A stretch of 29,762 nt of DNA from an uncultured Eubacterium sp. GTDB taxonomy: Bacteria; Bacillota; Clostridia; Peptostreptococcales; Anaerovoracaceae. The position numbers were made by a program, and so were the translations under genes. Shown here piece after piece: positions 1-7,888 of this stretch (the first letter of the stretch is position 1; each line of letters starts with the position of its first letter). Below the pieces are notes generated by a model, which made no database searches, had not been told where the DNA came from, and worked only from the letters and a program-made list of their open reading frames with translations. The DNA is taken from contig CALBGO010000091.1 of the NCBI GenBank assembly GCA_937894585.1, forward strand, positions 1 to 29,762, written 5' to 3'.

Positions 1-130
1 GGACTTGAACCCTCGGGCACGACTGTAAAGCGAGACAGTTCGGTGAACTGTCGAGCAAGGAGTGGTACAAGCAGAAGGAGTTTTTGACGTTATGGTTATC
101 TAGGTGAAGAAGCACAGCCTTGTACAAAAA

Positions 131-169
131 AGTATCAAATAGTTACAATATAGTATCAAAAAGTTACAA
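131..169. repeat. Four helically phased AGTWWCAA octamers
   Basis: AGTATCAA (131-138), AGTTACAA (141-148), AGTATCAA (152-159) and AGTTACAA (162-169) are spaced 10, 11 and 10 bp apart, so all lie on one face of the helix. Viewed as larger units they form two 18-bp direct repeats with a 21-bp period and one mismatch. A weaker fifth copy, TTGTACAA, sits at about 120-127. The array ends 5 bp before the -35 box of the next promoter, which is the usual place for activator binding. Binding by a protein is inference. Confidence 0.75.
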
Positions 170-174
170 GCCTA

Positions 175-203
175 TTGATTCGTATATCGGCTGTGTATAT
201 AAT
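175..203 (+). promoter_or_regulatory. Sigma-A-type promoter of the HTH gene
   Basis: The -35 box TTGATT (175-180) and a perfect -10 TATAAT (198-203) are separated by 17 bp. The predicted start site is near 210, about 29 bases before the first possible start codon of the downstream gene. The phased octamers lie directly upstream and a 12-bp inverted repeat overlaps the -10. Confidence 0.7.
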
Positions 204-224
204 GGGGATACTCATTATATACAC
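193..224. promoter_or_regulatory. 12-bp perfect inverted repeat over the -10 (operator candidate)
   Basis: GTGTATATAATG (193-204) is repeated in inverted orientation as CATTATATACAC (213-224) with an 8-nt spacer. It covers the -10 hexamer and the probable start site, a typical repressor or autoregulator position. Because of the symmetry a TATAAT also exists on the other strand. Confidence 0.6.
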
Positions 225-238
225 GGTCTTTAGGAAAT

Positions 239-1039
239 TTGAAGTATCTTTTAGAACAGTATTTTTGCAGAAGATATTTGAAAAGAAAGTATGGTGTAGG
301 TATGGATGAAAAAATGGACAAAAATCTCAGAGAAAAAGGATATATTCCGGTAGAGGAGTATACGGCAGAGTATATTGGAACTAACGGTAATCTTTTTGAG
401 AAGGGAAATGCTGCTCAGGTGGCTTCTGCCATCAGAGTTTACGAGGAGGCATCTGAACAGTTTCACAGACCGGGCGGCGACGGCTACTATATTGCGCAGC
501 GTTGTCTGCAGCGATATTTGGATTTGAAGTTTCTTCAGAAGAATCGAAAGTTCCGTTTTGCAGAATCCGAAGGTGAATATGAATATGTGCCGAGGAAAAA
601 AGGCGGTCGATCCGACAGGCTGTTGACAGGAACTCAGGCTGACATTTATTACCTGCTGTTTGAGGCAGGTCAGGAGTCTTTTGCAGGCAGACGGTGCAGA
701 GATTACGCATCCTCCGGGAAGCTTCACCTTACAGCAGTAATGACGGAACTTTTAGAGCAGGCAGTGTCTATGATGGAGGAATCTGAATCTGCAAAGATAA
801 AGGAATACGGAAGACTTCTTCGGACTGCCTATATGGACCCTGTATTTGCGGATCTGGAGGCAGCCGAGTTGTATAAAAAGCTTGGATACTCGAAGAAGCA
901 GTATTATAATCTTCGGAGTAAAAGCATATCGTTGATTTCAGAATACCTTTTCGGATTTTTTGCAGGTGAGAAAGGAATGGCAGAAGTTTATATCAGAAGA
1001 GACAGCATTGTGATTCCCGCCGCAGAAAACTTCGAATAA
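239..1039 (+). CDS. Putative HTH DNA-binding regulator, unknown family
   Basis: A 266-residue protein if read from TTG at 239; ATG codons at 302 and 314 are alternatives. None has a good ribosome binding site (AGGA lies only 3 nt before 239), so the start is uncertain. The first two thirds show no motif I recognise. The C-terminal part, about residues 200-240, contains AELYKKLGYSKKQYYNLRSK, which has the length and spacing of a sigma-region-4-like helix-turn-helix and resembles phage ArpU/RinA-type activators; that resemblance is an inference by eye. There is no signal peptide or membrane segment. The gene stands alone behind a strong promoter with a phased repeat array and a palindrome, consistent with an autoregulated transcription factor. 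It could also control the adhesin gene that follows, whose promoter lies just after its stop codon. Confidence 0.6.
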   Translation: MKYLLEQYFCRRYLKRKYGVGMDEKMDKNLREKGYIPVEEYTAEYIGTNGNLFEKGNAAQVASAIRVYEEASEQFHRPGGDGYYIAQRCLQRYLDLKFLQKNRKFRFAESEGEYEYVPRKKGGRSDRLLTGTQADIYYLLFEAGQESFAGRRCRDYASSGKLHLTAVMTELLEQAVSMMEESESAKIKEYGRLLRTAYMDPVFADLEAAELYKKLGYSKKQYYNLRSKSISLISEYLFGFFAGEKGMAEVYIRRDSIVIPAAENFE

Positions 1040-1054
1040 ATTTCAAAAAGGAAC

Positions 1055-1083
1055 TTGACGGGGAATTGCTTATGTGTTAAAGT
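1055..1083 (+). promoter_or_regulatory. Promoter of the adhesin gene
   Basis: TTGACG (1055-1060), 17 bp, then TAAAGT (1078-1083) preceded by TGT, an extended -10. It starts 15 bp after the stop codon of the HTH gene. The implied 5' leader before the adhesin start codon is about 290 nt. A small hairpin GTAATTT/AAATTAC (1101-1122) lies just downstream. Confidence 0.5.
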
Positions 1084-1170
1084 GATATCATAAAATAAAT
1101 GTAATTTAGATACAGAAATTACTTAAAATGGAATTTAATAAGAGTATAGATTTTGGTGACAATGTAGAAT

Positions 1171-1254
1171 CAAATTCAAATTCAAAATTAAAATCAAAAC
1201 CGGAATTAGAACTGAAAATAAAATAGGATTTGAAATCGAAATCGAAATTGAAAG
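1171..1254. repeat. A-rich imperfect hexamer repeat in the adhesin leader
   Basis: The first half repeats TCAAAT/TCAAAA-like units and the second half repeats GAAATC/GAAATT units, all about 6 bp long. The halves are partly complementary (TTCAAAT near 1176 with ATTTGAA near 1230), so the RNA could fold back. There is no credible reading frame. This is compositionally unlike the flanking sequence. Confidence 0.55.
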
Positions 1255-1287
1255 CGGATGCATAAAGGGTGCACCCGTTTTTCTTTT
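1255..1287 (+). terminator. Terminator-like hairpin inside the adhesin leader
   Basis: CGGATGCA (1255-1262) pairs with TGCACCCG (1270-1277) with one mismatch around a 7-nt loop, followed by TTTTTCTTTT. It sits about 165 nt into the predicted leader and 92 nt before the adhesin start codon. It could therefore end read-through or act as an attenuator. Confidence 0.5.
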
Positions 1288-1292
1288 ACAAG

Positions 1293-1348
1293 ACCTTGCA
1301 AGGTACGCCGAGTGGCGTAAGATGCGGAGCGGGGAAAAAGCTTCGCAT
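1293..1348 (+). promoter_or_regulatory. Three consecutive palindromes before the adhesin RBS
   Basis: ACCTTGCAAGGT (1293-1304) is a perfect 12-bp palindrome. TACGCC/GGCGTA (1304-1319) forms a 6-bp stem with a 4-nt loop. ATGCGGAGC/GCTTCGCAT (1322-1348) forms a 9-bp stem with one GU pair. They are packed end to end between the terminator-like hairpin and the AAAGGAGG ribosome binding site (1366-1373). I could not match them to a known riboswitch. Confidence 0.5.
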
Positions 1349-1378
1349 ACCTTTTATATAAAATTAAAGGAGGAATTT

Positions 1379-4300
1379 ATGTATCAGCGAAAGCGTGTTG
1401 AAATCATACGAAAGTATGCTGCTTTGACTTTAATCTTTATGATGCTTGTATCACTTGTTCCCTCTGATGTCTTTGCGGCAGTGGAGTGGAGACCGGGTAC
1501 AAAGGTCTATTTTTCGCAGGGAGCGTCATTGAAGGGCAGTGACGACAGTTCGCGGGGGAACCGGTATTTTTATCACCACGGGTCAAAATATACAAACAGA
1601 TGGCCCAACAGTACAGGTACCGGCTGGAAGAAGGAGGACTGCTATTCTCTGCAGACGCCGATTCACAGCTATACAGTAAAGGCGATAAACGGAGGTTCTT
1701 CGAAAATTGCTTACTGTCTTGAGCAGAATGTCAGAAATCCGGCATCGGGAAACACCAGATATACGGCAGAAAAGTGGAAAGACAGTCCCTTTGTAGGCAG
1801 CCTGTATTCAGAAAGTGTACAGCGGGGAATTCTTCTTTCACTGCTGTACGGCAGACAGCCGGATTCGCGAAAATCCGATATGGAAGAACTGCTCGGCGTA
1901 AAGGGAGCAAACTTAGACGACTGGTATGCGGCAACACAGGCACTGATTTGGGAATACCAGCAGGGACTTCGAACTTCTGCGGCAGGCGGCAGAAAGAGTT
2001 ACGGCATTACCCGGCCCGATTACTTTTATTCTATCGTAAAAGGCAGAAAGGCGGGCGAAATCTATCAGGCTATGCTGAGGCAGATGATAAAGCACGAAAC
2101 CGTTCCGTCTTTTGCAAGAAAAAAGGACAGCGGTCTGATGCCAGTTAAAATGACTTACGATCAGGAAAGCGGAATTTGGAAGTCTCAGGTACTGACAGAC
2201 AGCAGAAACTGTCTGCAGGATTTAATGGTTATGGCGCAGAAAAATACGGAAAATACGCAGGAACATAAAAAGATTCATATTCGGCGGCAGGGAAAGACAA
2301 ACAAATATGTCATTGAAACTTCCATGGATCAGAAAGAATGGGACGGAAAAATATTTCGCGGACAAAAAAGAGTACCGCAGATAAACAGGCACGATCTTCT
2401 TACTTGGAATGCCAATGACGGAACGCATTATCAGACTTTGGCTACGGGTGCAGATGACCCTGTTCATTTTTACTTTAAGCTGACAGCTTCAGAGGAAACA
2501 GAATCTGAGAAAGGAACCGCACCCGAACCGAAGCTGCCGTCCTTCACCTTTGATGTGGAAAAAAGAGATAAGAATCCGGGATTTGACAGCAGCGGAGGCA
2601 CTTCGGAAACTGGAATGGGAGATGCTGCGCTGGACAGCGAAATCTCACTTTTTATAGATGGAGAATTGGAGGATTTGCGTCAGCTTGATGTCAACGGACG
2701 CAGTGAAAGCCCGTTTTATTTCGTGCCGTGGACAGATATTTCTCAATTGAAAAAGGAAGCGGTCCCTCACTATGATGAAGAAGGAAAGCTTCTGTACACG
2801 GAATACATTTACACCGGGGAAAAGACTGTTTATACAGAGGAAACGAAGGTGCCGGAGGGAAGATTTTCCGAGCAGCAGAGCGGAACAGGAGACGGGAGAA
2901 GGGAACACGGAACGATTCGCTACAGGGCAGTCTGTACAGATCAGCCGAAAGGACCGGATTATGAGATTACTTATATCGGACAGGACGGCAGCGAAGTGAC
3001 TGTAACCGATGAAGCGCTTATCGATACAGACATACCTCTGTCAATGGAAGACGATAAGGGAGAGCGGGCTTATGTCAATGATCTCTTCAGAGGGAAGCTT
3101 CAGATTATCAAAACCAAGGATGATGAAAATCCTTTTACCGACAAGGAAAACAGTGACAATGGCATCAAGGATTACAGCACAAAGTCAAAATGGACAGTAC
3201 AGCTGAAATCCGGAGGTTTCGAAGCGCATCCCCATATTCGTGTTGTAAAAGTAGGAAAAGGGGAGACAGGTTATGATGAATTTGCAAATACTTATCGTGT
3301 AACAAGAGATAACAGCGGAACTGCCGCAGATTCGAACAATCCTCTTACCGTATCCTCCAAAGGACAGATTAAAATTCTGGATTTGCCGTACGGAACTTAT
3401 ATTGTCAGTGAAATCGACGCAGACGCGGATGGTTATGTTCTGGAATCCTTTGAGATTACAGTATCTGAGGATGAAAAGCTGATTTCACGGGAAATCAATA
3501 ATAAAATGAAATCCAACCGTATAAAAATTATTAAGACCAACAGTGAAACAGGGAAGACAGTAAGATGGGATTCGGAGCGGACGGCTTTCAGAATCAGATA
3601 TAAAGGAAATCCGGATTTAAGTGATCCGACTTCTGCTGAAAACTATAATGATTATCTGCCTAACGGAAGCGGTTACAGTGATGAAAATCAGAATTATGTT
3701 TTTTATGCAGATAAAAACGGTGAGATTATACTTCCTTACGATATCGAATACGGTATTTATGAGATTGAGGAATTGGTAGTTCCTAAAGGCTATTATGTCG
3801 GAAGATATGACGAAAAGGGAACCGGAACGGTTGCAGATATGGGAAGTGTGAAGATTATCGACCATAAGGGACAGACTGTGAAACCGCCGGCGTCTTTTCT
3901 GGAAACCGTACAGGTTCGGGACCGTAACGGGAAAAAGGTAGAAAAATTTAAGGGAGACAGTGAGACTGTTTACAATACTTATGGATTTACAGTACTGGAA
4001 CAGTCTCCTCATGTGGACGGCGACGACTATATCATTTATTATGCAGTGATAGATATGCCCAATAATCCGGCAAAGGGTAAGCTGGAAATCGTAAAAGAGG
4101 GACAGAGCCTCGCAGGCTGGAATGAAAGAAAGTACGGCGGGCACAGCATATGGACGCCGGTTTACAGAAAAAGTCTGCTTTCGGGAAGTAAATTCGAAAT
4201 ATATGCAGCAGAGGATATTGTATATTCAGACGGAGTCATTCCGGTAAAGAGTTTTTGGAAAGAAGACGAAAGTGAAATTGCGCTGAAAAAAGTTTCCCGA

Positions 4301-7300
4301 GATCATGCGGATACGGAAAATGCGAAAGAAGTATGGGAAGCCGTCCTTGAAAGTGGGGATATAATCAGGAGAATTTCGCAGAAAGCTGCGGGAAGTACAA
4401 ATAAAACAGTGACGGATTATACGGTAAAAGCAGCCGGCGGCGCATCTTATGAAGAATCTTTTTCAGTTCGCGACGAAGAGCGGAAGCTGACTGAAAGATA
4501 TACCATAGCCTATCGGCTCAATTATGCGGGAGGCGGATTTAATTATACGGACATCCATGTGAAAAAAATTACTGAAAGCGATGATTACACCGATGAAATT
4601 CCGATTACTGAACCGGTTCTAAAGTCGGGAGAACTTGAAGTCGGTTTTGTGACAATGAACTATGACGGCGGAAACAGAGTAAGAATGAATCGTCTTGATT
4701 CGGAAACGGGAGAAGAGTTTTCCGGTGTACACAGTGATTACAGAACGGAGGATATTACGGCAGTAAAAGTGCTTCCGCTGCCGCCGAACCCTGTGATTGA
4801 TGAAGAAACGGGACAGCAGAAAACCGATGAAAACGGAAATCCTCTCTATGAGAGAGTGCCGGAAATCGAAAGACCGTCGGGCTGGAGTGAGGTGACCGAT
4901 GAAGCGGGGAATCCGCGGATAGACTGCTATATGGTTACAAAAGACGGCAGGTATCAGATTCTGGTTCAGGACGGACCGTTGAAACGATGGGTTTCCTGTA
5001 CAAAGGACGGCAGTTTTTATAAGTCGTATGTACAGGAGTATCATTTTACGACAGCCCAGCATTTTGAAAGCGGAGAAGGATTTTTCTTCAGCTGGGATCA
5101 GGCAGTGGAAATGACTTCTGATATCAATAGTGAAGAGGGAACTTCCATTACTGTAATCAAGGGATATGAAGGTGCGGAGCCTGTTATTCACACAGCTGAT
5201 GTTTATACTTATACACATGAAGAGGGGAAAACCGTTTTTGTCGGAAAGCCTGTAACCTCTGCGCCTTTATATTTTCAGACCCACGACGGCATAAAGACAG
5301 AGATGTTTCTGTCGGGAGGCCTTTCTCATACCAAGGTGACGGTTACGCAGAGTCAGCTTAAGAAGTTTTCAAAGACGCTGCCTCAGGTACTGTTTTTTGA
5401 AGAGGGCGAGTGGAATTCCGTTGACTGGTGCAGCGGGCTGGAGCCGAAAGAAAGCAGCTTTCAGCGAATATTTAATGACAGCAACTATGTCCGTGCAAGG
5501 CGTTTTGAAGCAGGCGAAGATGTAAAGGAAACTTATTATACGATTGATATTGTGACTGCAAGGGAGGCTGACGAGTCTTTTAAGGTAATTTATCCGGATA
5601 CAACCGAGATGAAAACAGGAGTCAGCGGAGACGGAACAGAAGCAGTACTTTCCTTTACTTCTGTAGACGATACGATGATTTATCCTGTAGGAAAGCCGGC
5701 TGCTGCGGTGGTGAGCAATGAGGCGGGGATTGCGGAATCCGAGCCTCTGCCTTTGGGAGAATACTGGGTTCGCGAAGTATCCTCTTCTGCCGGACATATC
5801 AACACCGGTCAGTGGAAGAAGATGACGGTGAATTATAAAAATCAGTATACTCCGATAATATGGGATTCGGAAACCTTTCAAAACGAGGCAGTATCTGTAA
5901 AAATAGATTTGGAAAAGCTTTTTGAGACGGACTATCAGTCGGGTAGGTATCAGCCCGGAAGCGGAGCTGTTTTCGGTATATTTACTGCTGAAGAGATGAA
6001 AGGCAGCGGAGACGGCGATGAAAAAACAGATGCTGTAAAAATATCTGCGGATACTATGGTGGGGCAAATGACGGTTACGGACGGAAAGGCGTCAGTGACT
6101 GTAAAACTGCCTCCGGGAAAATATTATATAAAAGAAACCTCTGCGCCCCGGGGGTACAGAACGAGCAACACCAAGTATTATTTTGACGCTGTCGATATAT
6201 TGACGGCAGATCGGATGGAATTTGCCTATCGGGATGCGGGTATAAGCGGATTTCTTACGCAGGACGGAAAGGAAGGCGCTGTACTTGATTTTGATACTTT
6301 GTACCGTTTTCATACCGCAAAGGTTGAAATCGATGGAAAGTCTTATGCGATGGACAAAAATTTGTCCGAAAACAATATAAGCGTGTCTGTTTTGGACGGC
6401 AGAACGAATGTGCGGGTACGAGTGCCTTCAGGTACATCATCAGTTCTAAGATGGGGAAATGGCGCAGTAATGAAAATCAGCGCCAAGGGACAGCAGTATA
6501 CCGCAGAACTTTCAGGAGCGAAACCGTCATTTTTAGAAACGGGCGGCGAAGACAGCGTCAATTTTACTGTGAAATCAGAAGGAGCGCAAACTGTAATTTC
6601 CTACAGACCGAAGGTGACGAAAACAAATTGGCTTAGTGAGGCAGTGTGCCGCTATACGAAGAACACAGAAGAAACAGAGGATTCCCGCAGCCTGAAAAGG
6701 ATGGCTTCAGGAGGCATATCGACATTTGAGGGCGGTAAAAATACGGAATCTGAAGAGGGTAATGCCGAGGACAAAGAAACAGGCGGAGCTGAAGTTGAAG
6801 AAATGACTGTCTTTGAAATGACATCTCCGGAAGGAACCGGTCGTGTACAAGCGCAGATTGACAGTAAAGCTGAAAGCGCATTGATTTTGTGTCCGCACGG
6901 CGAGGTAACGGATATTATTGCCGGCGAAAATGAACCGGGGGATTTTTCGGCGCCGTTTACGATTATGAGGCAGCAAAAAGCGGTTATCAATTTTGCCGAC
7001 GGCGTAACTTTTACTGCCGAGCTTGATAAAGAAGGAAACTTCTATTTGAGCGCGGCAGGGGTAAAGGACGGACCGATGGAAACAGAAAGCATACTTTCTG
7101 TGAACGGGCAGGAAACACTTCCGAAGCATATTACTCTTAAAAACACAACTGCAAAAACTTATGCCAGAAATGATACGGGCAGCGAGGTTCTGAACATCAC
7201 GATCAGCGGGGTGAAAAATGACAGACTGCCTGAAGAGCCGGAAGAACCGACTCCGCCTGATGAGCCGGATACTCCGAAGCCGCCGAAGCCTCCGGAACCT

Positions 7301-7741
7301 GAACAGCCTGAGAAACCCGAGAAGCCGCAGGTTCCCGAAAAAACAAAAAAAGGAGCCCTGCAGATTCTAAAAGTCTGTGAGGAAACAGGGGATGTGCTTT
7401 TCGGAGCGGAATTTGAAATTCTGGATCGGAATTACAACAGGGTTTACCTCGGAAAAACCGGCGAAGACGGAATTATAAAGGTGAAGGATTTGGCTTTGGG
7501 TAAATATTATTATCGGGAAATCAAAGCGCCGAAGGGCTATGAGAAAGACGGAAAGCTGCACAGTATCTATATTACAGAGCAGGATTCTGTTTTGAAAGTG
7601 ACAGTGGGAAATAAGCCGGAAAAACAGGAAAACAATCCTGATGTGCCGGAAACCGGAGATTCCAAGAAACTGATGCTGTACCTGCTGATTCTTGTGATTT
7701 CCGCAGGAGCATTTGCCGCCGGTCTGAAACGAGAGAAGTAA
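1379..7741 (+). CDS. Large thioester-domain, SpaA/Cna_B-repeat, sortase-anchored surface adhesin
   Basis: A 2120-residue protein. The ATG at 1379 is preferred over an in-frame ATG at 1322 because AAAGGAGG lies 5 nt upstream and a signal peptide begins at once (cleavage likely after VFA, residue 33). Residues about 35-250 resemble a thioester (TQXA) domain: Cys113 in YCLEQ and Gln187 in TQALIW are placed to form the internal Cys-Gln bond such domains use to attach covalently to host surfaces. Several SpaA/Cna_B-like domains follow, recognisable by starts such as GKLQIIKTK, NRIKIIKTN, GKLEIVKEG and VKIDLEKLF. Residues about 1950-1991 are a Pro/Glu/Lys-rich wall spacer. A last SpaA domain (about 1992-2085) begins GALQILKVCEETG. 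The C terminus has VPETG (2089-2093), a hydrophobic helix and a KREK tail, so sortase anchoring is expected. No sortase gene is in the window. Confidence 0.92.
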   Translation: MYQRKRVEIIRKYAALTLIFMMLVSLVPSDVFAAVEWRPGTKVYFSQGASLKGSDDSSRGNRYFYHHGSKYTNRWPNSTGTGWKKEDCYSLQTPIHSYTVKAINGGSSKIAYCLEQNVRNPASGNTRYTAEKWKDSPFVGSLYSESVQRGILLSLLYGRQPDSRKSDMEELLGVKGANLDDWYAATQALIWEYQQGLRTSAAGGRKSYGITRPDYFYSIVKGRKAGEIYQAMLRQMIKHETVPSFARKKDSGLMPVKMTYDQESGIWKSQVLTDSRNCLQDLMVMAQKNTENTQEHKKIHIRRQGKTNKYVIETSMDQKEWDGKIFRGQKRVPQINRHDLLTWNANDGTHYQTLATGADDPVHFYFKLTASEETESEKGTAPEPKLPSFTFDVEKRDKNPGFDSSGGTSETGMGDAALDSEISLFIDGELEDLRQLDVNGRSESPFYFVPWTDISQLKKEAVPHYDEEGKLLYTEYIYTGEKTVYTEETKVPEGRFSEQQSGTGDGRREHGTIRYRAVCTDQPKGPDYEITYIGQDGSEVTVTDEALIDTDIPLSMEDDKGERAYVNDLFRGKLQIIKTKDDENPFTDKENSDNGIKDYSTKSKWTVQLKSGGFEAHPHIRVVKVGKGETGYDEFANTYRVTRDNSGTAADSNNPLTVSSKGQIKILDLPYGTYIVSEIDADADGYVLESFEITVSEDEKLISREINNKMKSNRIKIIKTNSETGKTVRWDSERTAFRIRYKGNPDLSDPTSAENYNDYLPNGSGYSDENQNYVFYADKNGEIILPYDIEYGIYEIEELVVPKGYYVGRYDEKGTGTVADMGSVKIIDHKGQTVKPPASFLETVQVRDRNGKKVEKFKGDSETVYNTYGFTVLEQSPHVDGDDYIIYYAVIDMPNNPAKGKLEIVKEGQSLAGWNERKYGGHSIWTPVYRKSLLSGSKFEIYAAEDIVYSDGVIPVKSFWKEDESEIALKKVSRDHADTENAKEVWEAVLESGDIIRRISQKAAGSTNKTVTDYTVKAAGGASYEESFSVRDEERKLTERYTIAYRLNYAGGGFNYTDIHVKKITESDDYTDEIPITEPVLKSGELEVGFVTMNYDGGNRVRMNRLDSETGEEFSGVHSDYRTEDITAVKVLPLPPNPVIDEETGQQKTDENGNPLYERVPEIERPSGWSEVTDEAGNPRIDCYMVTKDGRYQILVQDGPLKRWVSCTKDGSFYKSYVQEYHFTTAQHFESGEGFFFSWDQAVEMTSDINSEEGTSITVIKGYEGAEPVIHTADVYTYTHEEGKTVFVGKPVTSAPLYFQTHDGIKTEMFLSGGLSHTKVTVTQSQLKKFSKTLPQVLFFEEGEWNSVDWCSGLEPKESSFQRIFNDSNYVRARRFEAGEDVKETYYTIDIVTAREADESFKVIYPDTTEMKTGVSGDGTEAVLSFTSVDDTMIYPVGKPAAAVVSNEAGIAESEPLPLGEYWVREVSSSAGHINTGQWKKMTVNYKNQYTPIIWDSETFQNEAVSVKIDLEKLFETDYQSGRYQPGSGAVFGIFTAEEMKGSGDGDEKTDAVKISADTMVGQMTVTDGKASVTVKLPPGKYYIKETSAPRGYRTSNTKYYFDAVDILTADRMEFAYRDAGISGFLTQDGKEGAVLDFDTLYRFHTAKVEIDGKSYAMDKNLSENNISVSVLDGRTNVRVRVPSGTSSVLRWGNGAVMKISAKGQQYTAELSGAKPSFLETGGEDSVNFTVKSEGAQTVISYRPKVTKTNWLSEAVCRYTKNTEETEDSRSLKRMASGGISTFEGGKNTESEEGNAEDKETGGAEVEEMTVFEMTSPEGTGRVQAQIDSKAESALILCPHGEVTDIIAGENEPGDFSAPFTIMRQQKAVINFADGVTFTAELDKEGNFYLSAAGVKDGPMETESILSVNGQETLPKHITLKNTTAKTYARNDTGSEVLNITISGVKNDRLPEEPEEPTPPDEPDTPKPPKPPEPEQPEKPEKPQVPEKTKKGALQILKVCEETGDVLFGAEFEILDRNYNRVYLGKTGEDGIIKVKDLALGKYYYREIKAPKGYEKDGKLHSIYITEQDSVLKVTVGNKPEKQENNPDVPETGDSKKLMLYLLILVISAGAFAAGLKREK

Positions 7742-7791
7742 TACAGTAGAAGGAAATTATCAAAGCTCATAGAGCTCCTTAATCATACCAT

Positions 7792-7831
7792 AAAAGGAAG
7801 AAAGCCCACTTGCGAGGGCTTTCTTCCTTTT
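7792..7831. terminator. Strong bidirectional terminator
   Basis: AAAAGGAAGAAAGCCC (7792-7807) pairs perfectly over 16 bp with GGGCTTTCTTCCTTTT (7816-7831) around an 8-nt loop. The A-rich 5' and T-rich 3' ends let it work in both directions. It separates the adhesin gene from the converging minus-strand PH-domain gene. Confidence 0.9.
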
Positions 7832-7888
7832 AGAAGATGAGAAGTCTGTGGGATATATATACTTTGTTTTTATGAGGAGGGTTAAATA

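Noticed and set aside
1..66. Possible tRNA 3' part on the minus strand (T-loop-like GGGTTCAAGTCC at the edge)
   Set aside because: The T-loop motif fits, but the rest gives no anticodon arm at the right distance, and the perfect GACAGTTC/GAACTGTC hairpin does not fit tRNA geometry. The acceptor end lies outside the window.
1322..1378. Upstream in-frame ATG for the adhesin
   Set aside because: It lies inside a hairpin and has no RBS. The ATG at 1379 has AAAGGAGG and begins a proper signal peptide.
1084..1378. c-di-GMP riboswitch in the adhesin leader
   Set aside because: The conserved GEMM-type sequence blocks were not found by eye; only simple hairpins are seen.
4619..6067. Long minus-strand open frames inside the adhesin gene
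   Set aside because: They are shadows of the biased adhesin codons, with no RBS and Arg/Phe/Ser-rich composition.
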